Assembly: GCA_022841705.1 (NCBI GenBank)
Contig: JALHQZ010000001.1
Span: 1,178,001-1,242,000 of the forward strand
DNA length: 64,000 nt
Origin: Pirellulales bacterium
GTDB lineage: Bacteria; Planctomycetota; Planctomycetia; Pirellulales; Lacipirellulaceae
Direction: 5' to 3'
The notes under the pieces were generated by a model. The model ran no database searches, was not told the origin of the DNA, and was given only the letters and a program-made list of their open reading frames with translations. Positions 63,649 through 64,000 of the stretch are shown here, piece by piece. Position 1 is the first letter of the stretch, and every line of letters begins with the position of its first letter. Position numbers and translations under genes: made by a program.

Positions 63649-63694
63649 ATTAAGCCCATAGCCCACAGCCCGCCAGCCCGCTACAACGGGAACC

Positions 63695-64000
63695 ATGCAA
63701 GAAACCATCGCCGGCAGTCTGTACGACTATCCCAAATACTACGACCTCGTGTTCGGCAGCGATTGGCTGGCCGAGTACGAGTTTCTCACCGCGTGCTTTG
63801 CGAAGCATCTCAAAGGCAAGGCGAAACGCCTGTTTGAACCGGCGTGTGGGACGGGGCGGCTGATGTACCGGTTCGCGCGAGCCGGGTACGAAGTGGCGGG
63901 CAATGATCTCAACGCCAAAGCGGTCGCCTTCTGCAACGCCCGGCTCAAACGTTATGGCTACCCCGCGTCGGCGGTGGTGGGGGATATGGCTAACTTCACC
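63695..64000 (+). CDS. Class I SAM-dependent methyltransferase, 3' end outside window
   Basis: The first 102 codons are seen, from the ATG at 63695 (MQETIAGSLYDYPKYYDLVFG). The SAM-binding motif I is LFEPACGTGRLMYRFARAG, and AGNDLNAKAVAFC is motif II. The opening YYDLVFGSDWLAEYEFL is typical of small-molecule class I methyltransferases. The substrate cannot be told and the gene runs off the window end. Confidence 0.82.
   Translation, partial: MQETIAGSLYDYPKYYDLVFGSDWLAEYEFLTACFAKHLKGKAKRLFEPACGTGRLMYRFARAGYEVAGNDLNAKAVAFCNARLKRYGYPASAVVGDMANFT

Overview
The window is a GC-rich, gene-dense bacterial chromosome segment with a clear planctomycete signature, most like Pirellulales or a relative. 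The evidence is a DUF1549/DUF1553 cytochrome protein with CxxCH, PEP-CTERM tails, dockerin-like segments, an ELWxxDGT repeat protein with an 'ETLEERAVLAG' N-terminus, a CPxCG small protein, and secretin-N and VWA proteins of planctomycete type. No rRNA or tRNA gene was found.

Layout. 1-4.1 kb: 5' part of a DUF1549/DUF1553 gene, then a translationally coupled kinase-like/PP2C pair. 4.4-13.4 kb: housekeeping genes on the minus strand (valS, cimA, a DUF962 protein, ftsK). 13.7-20.8 kb: outer-membrane-like protein, truB, VWA protein, large secreted protein, rsmG. 21-28.8 kb: surface and accessory genes (a GH25/PEP-CTERM hybrid and a PEP-CTERM remnant), nucleoside hydrolase, trpD, and small secreted or membrane proteins, one behind a good sigma-54 promoter match. 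28.8-37.8 kb: alpha/beta-hydrolase-like protein, HD phosphohydrolase, purB, transaldolase, Fur-family regulator, FlgM-like protein, PPK2. 37.9-41.8 kb: a DUF433/DUF5615 toxin-antitoxin pair whose toxin carries a stop codon, then a poly-gamma-glutamate cluster (pgsB, pgsC, pgsW). 42-44.8 kb: rtcB, then a 1.3 kb gene-free stretch with a probable structured RNA. 44.8-52.4 kb: ELWxxDGT giant protein, a broken REP-associated tyrosine transposase (RAYT) inside its own repeats, and a secretin-N-domain protein. 52.4-64 kb: VWA protein, gltX, membrane proteins, an HD/PAS/GGDEF protein, polysaccharide export protein, TPR protein and the start of a methyltransferase.

Two features stand out. First, intergenic space is packed with bipartite inverted-repeat elements of at least ten sequence families; one copy has inserted in frame into valS, and the only transposase-like gene that could mobilise a family carries an amber codon. 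Second, upstream of and divergent from rtcB there is a transcript-like unit. It has a -10 box, hairpins, a near-perfect Shine-Dalgarno, a 14-codon reading frame, two copies of AGGTGGT that compete for one ACCACCT, and a strong terminator. It is the best candidate here for an undescribed regulatory or RNA system.

All calls come from reading sequence and translations by eye. Family names rest on recognised motifs, not on searches.
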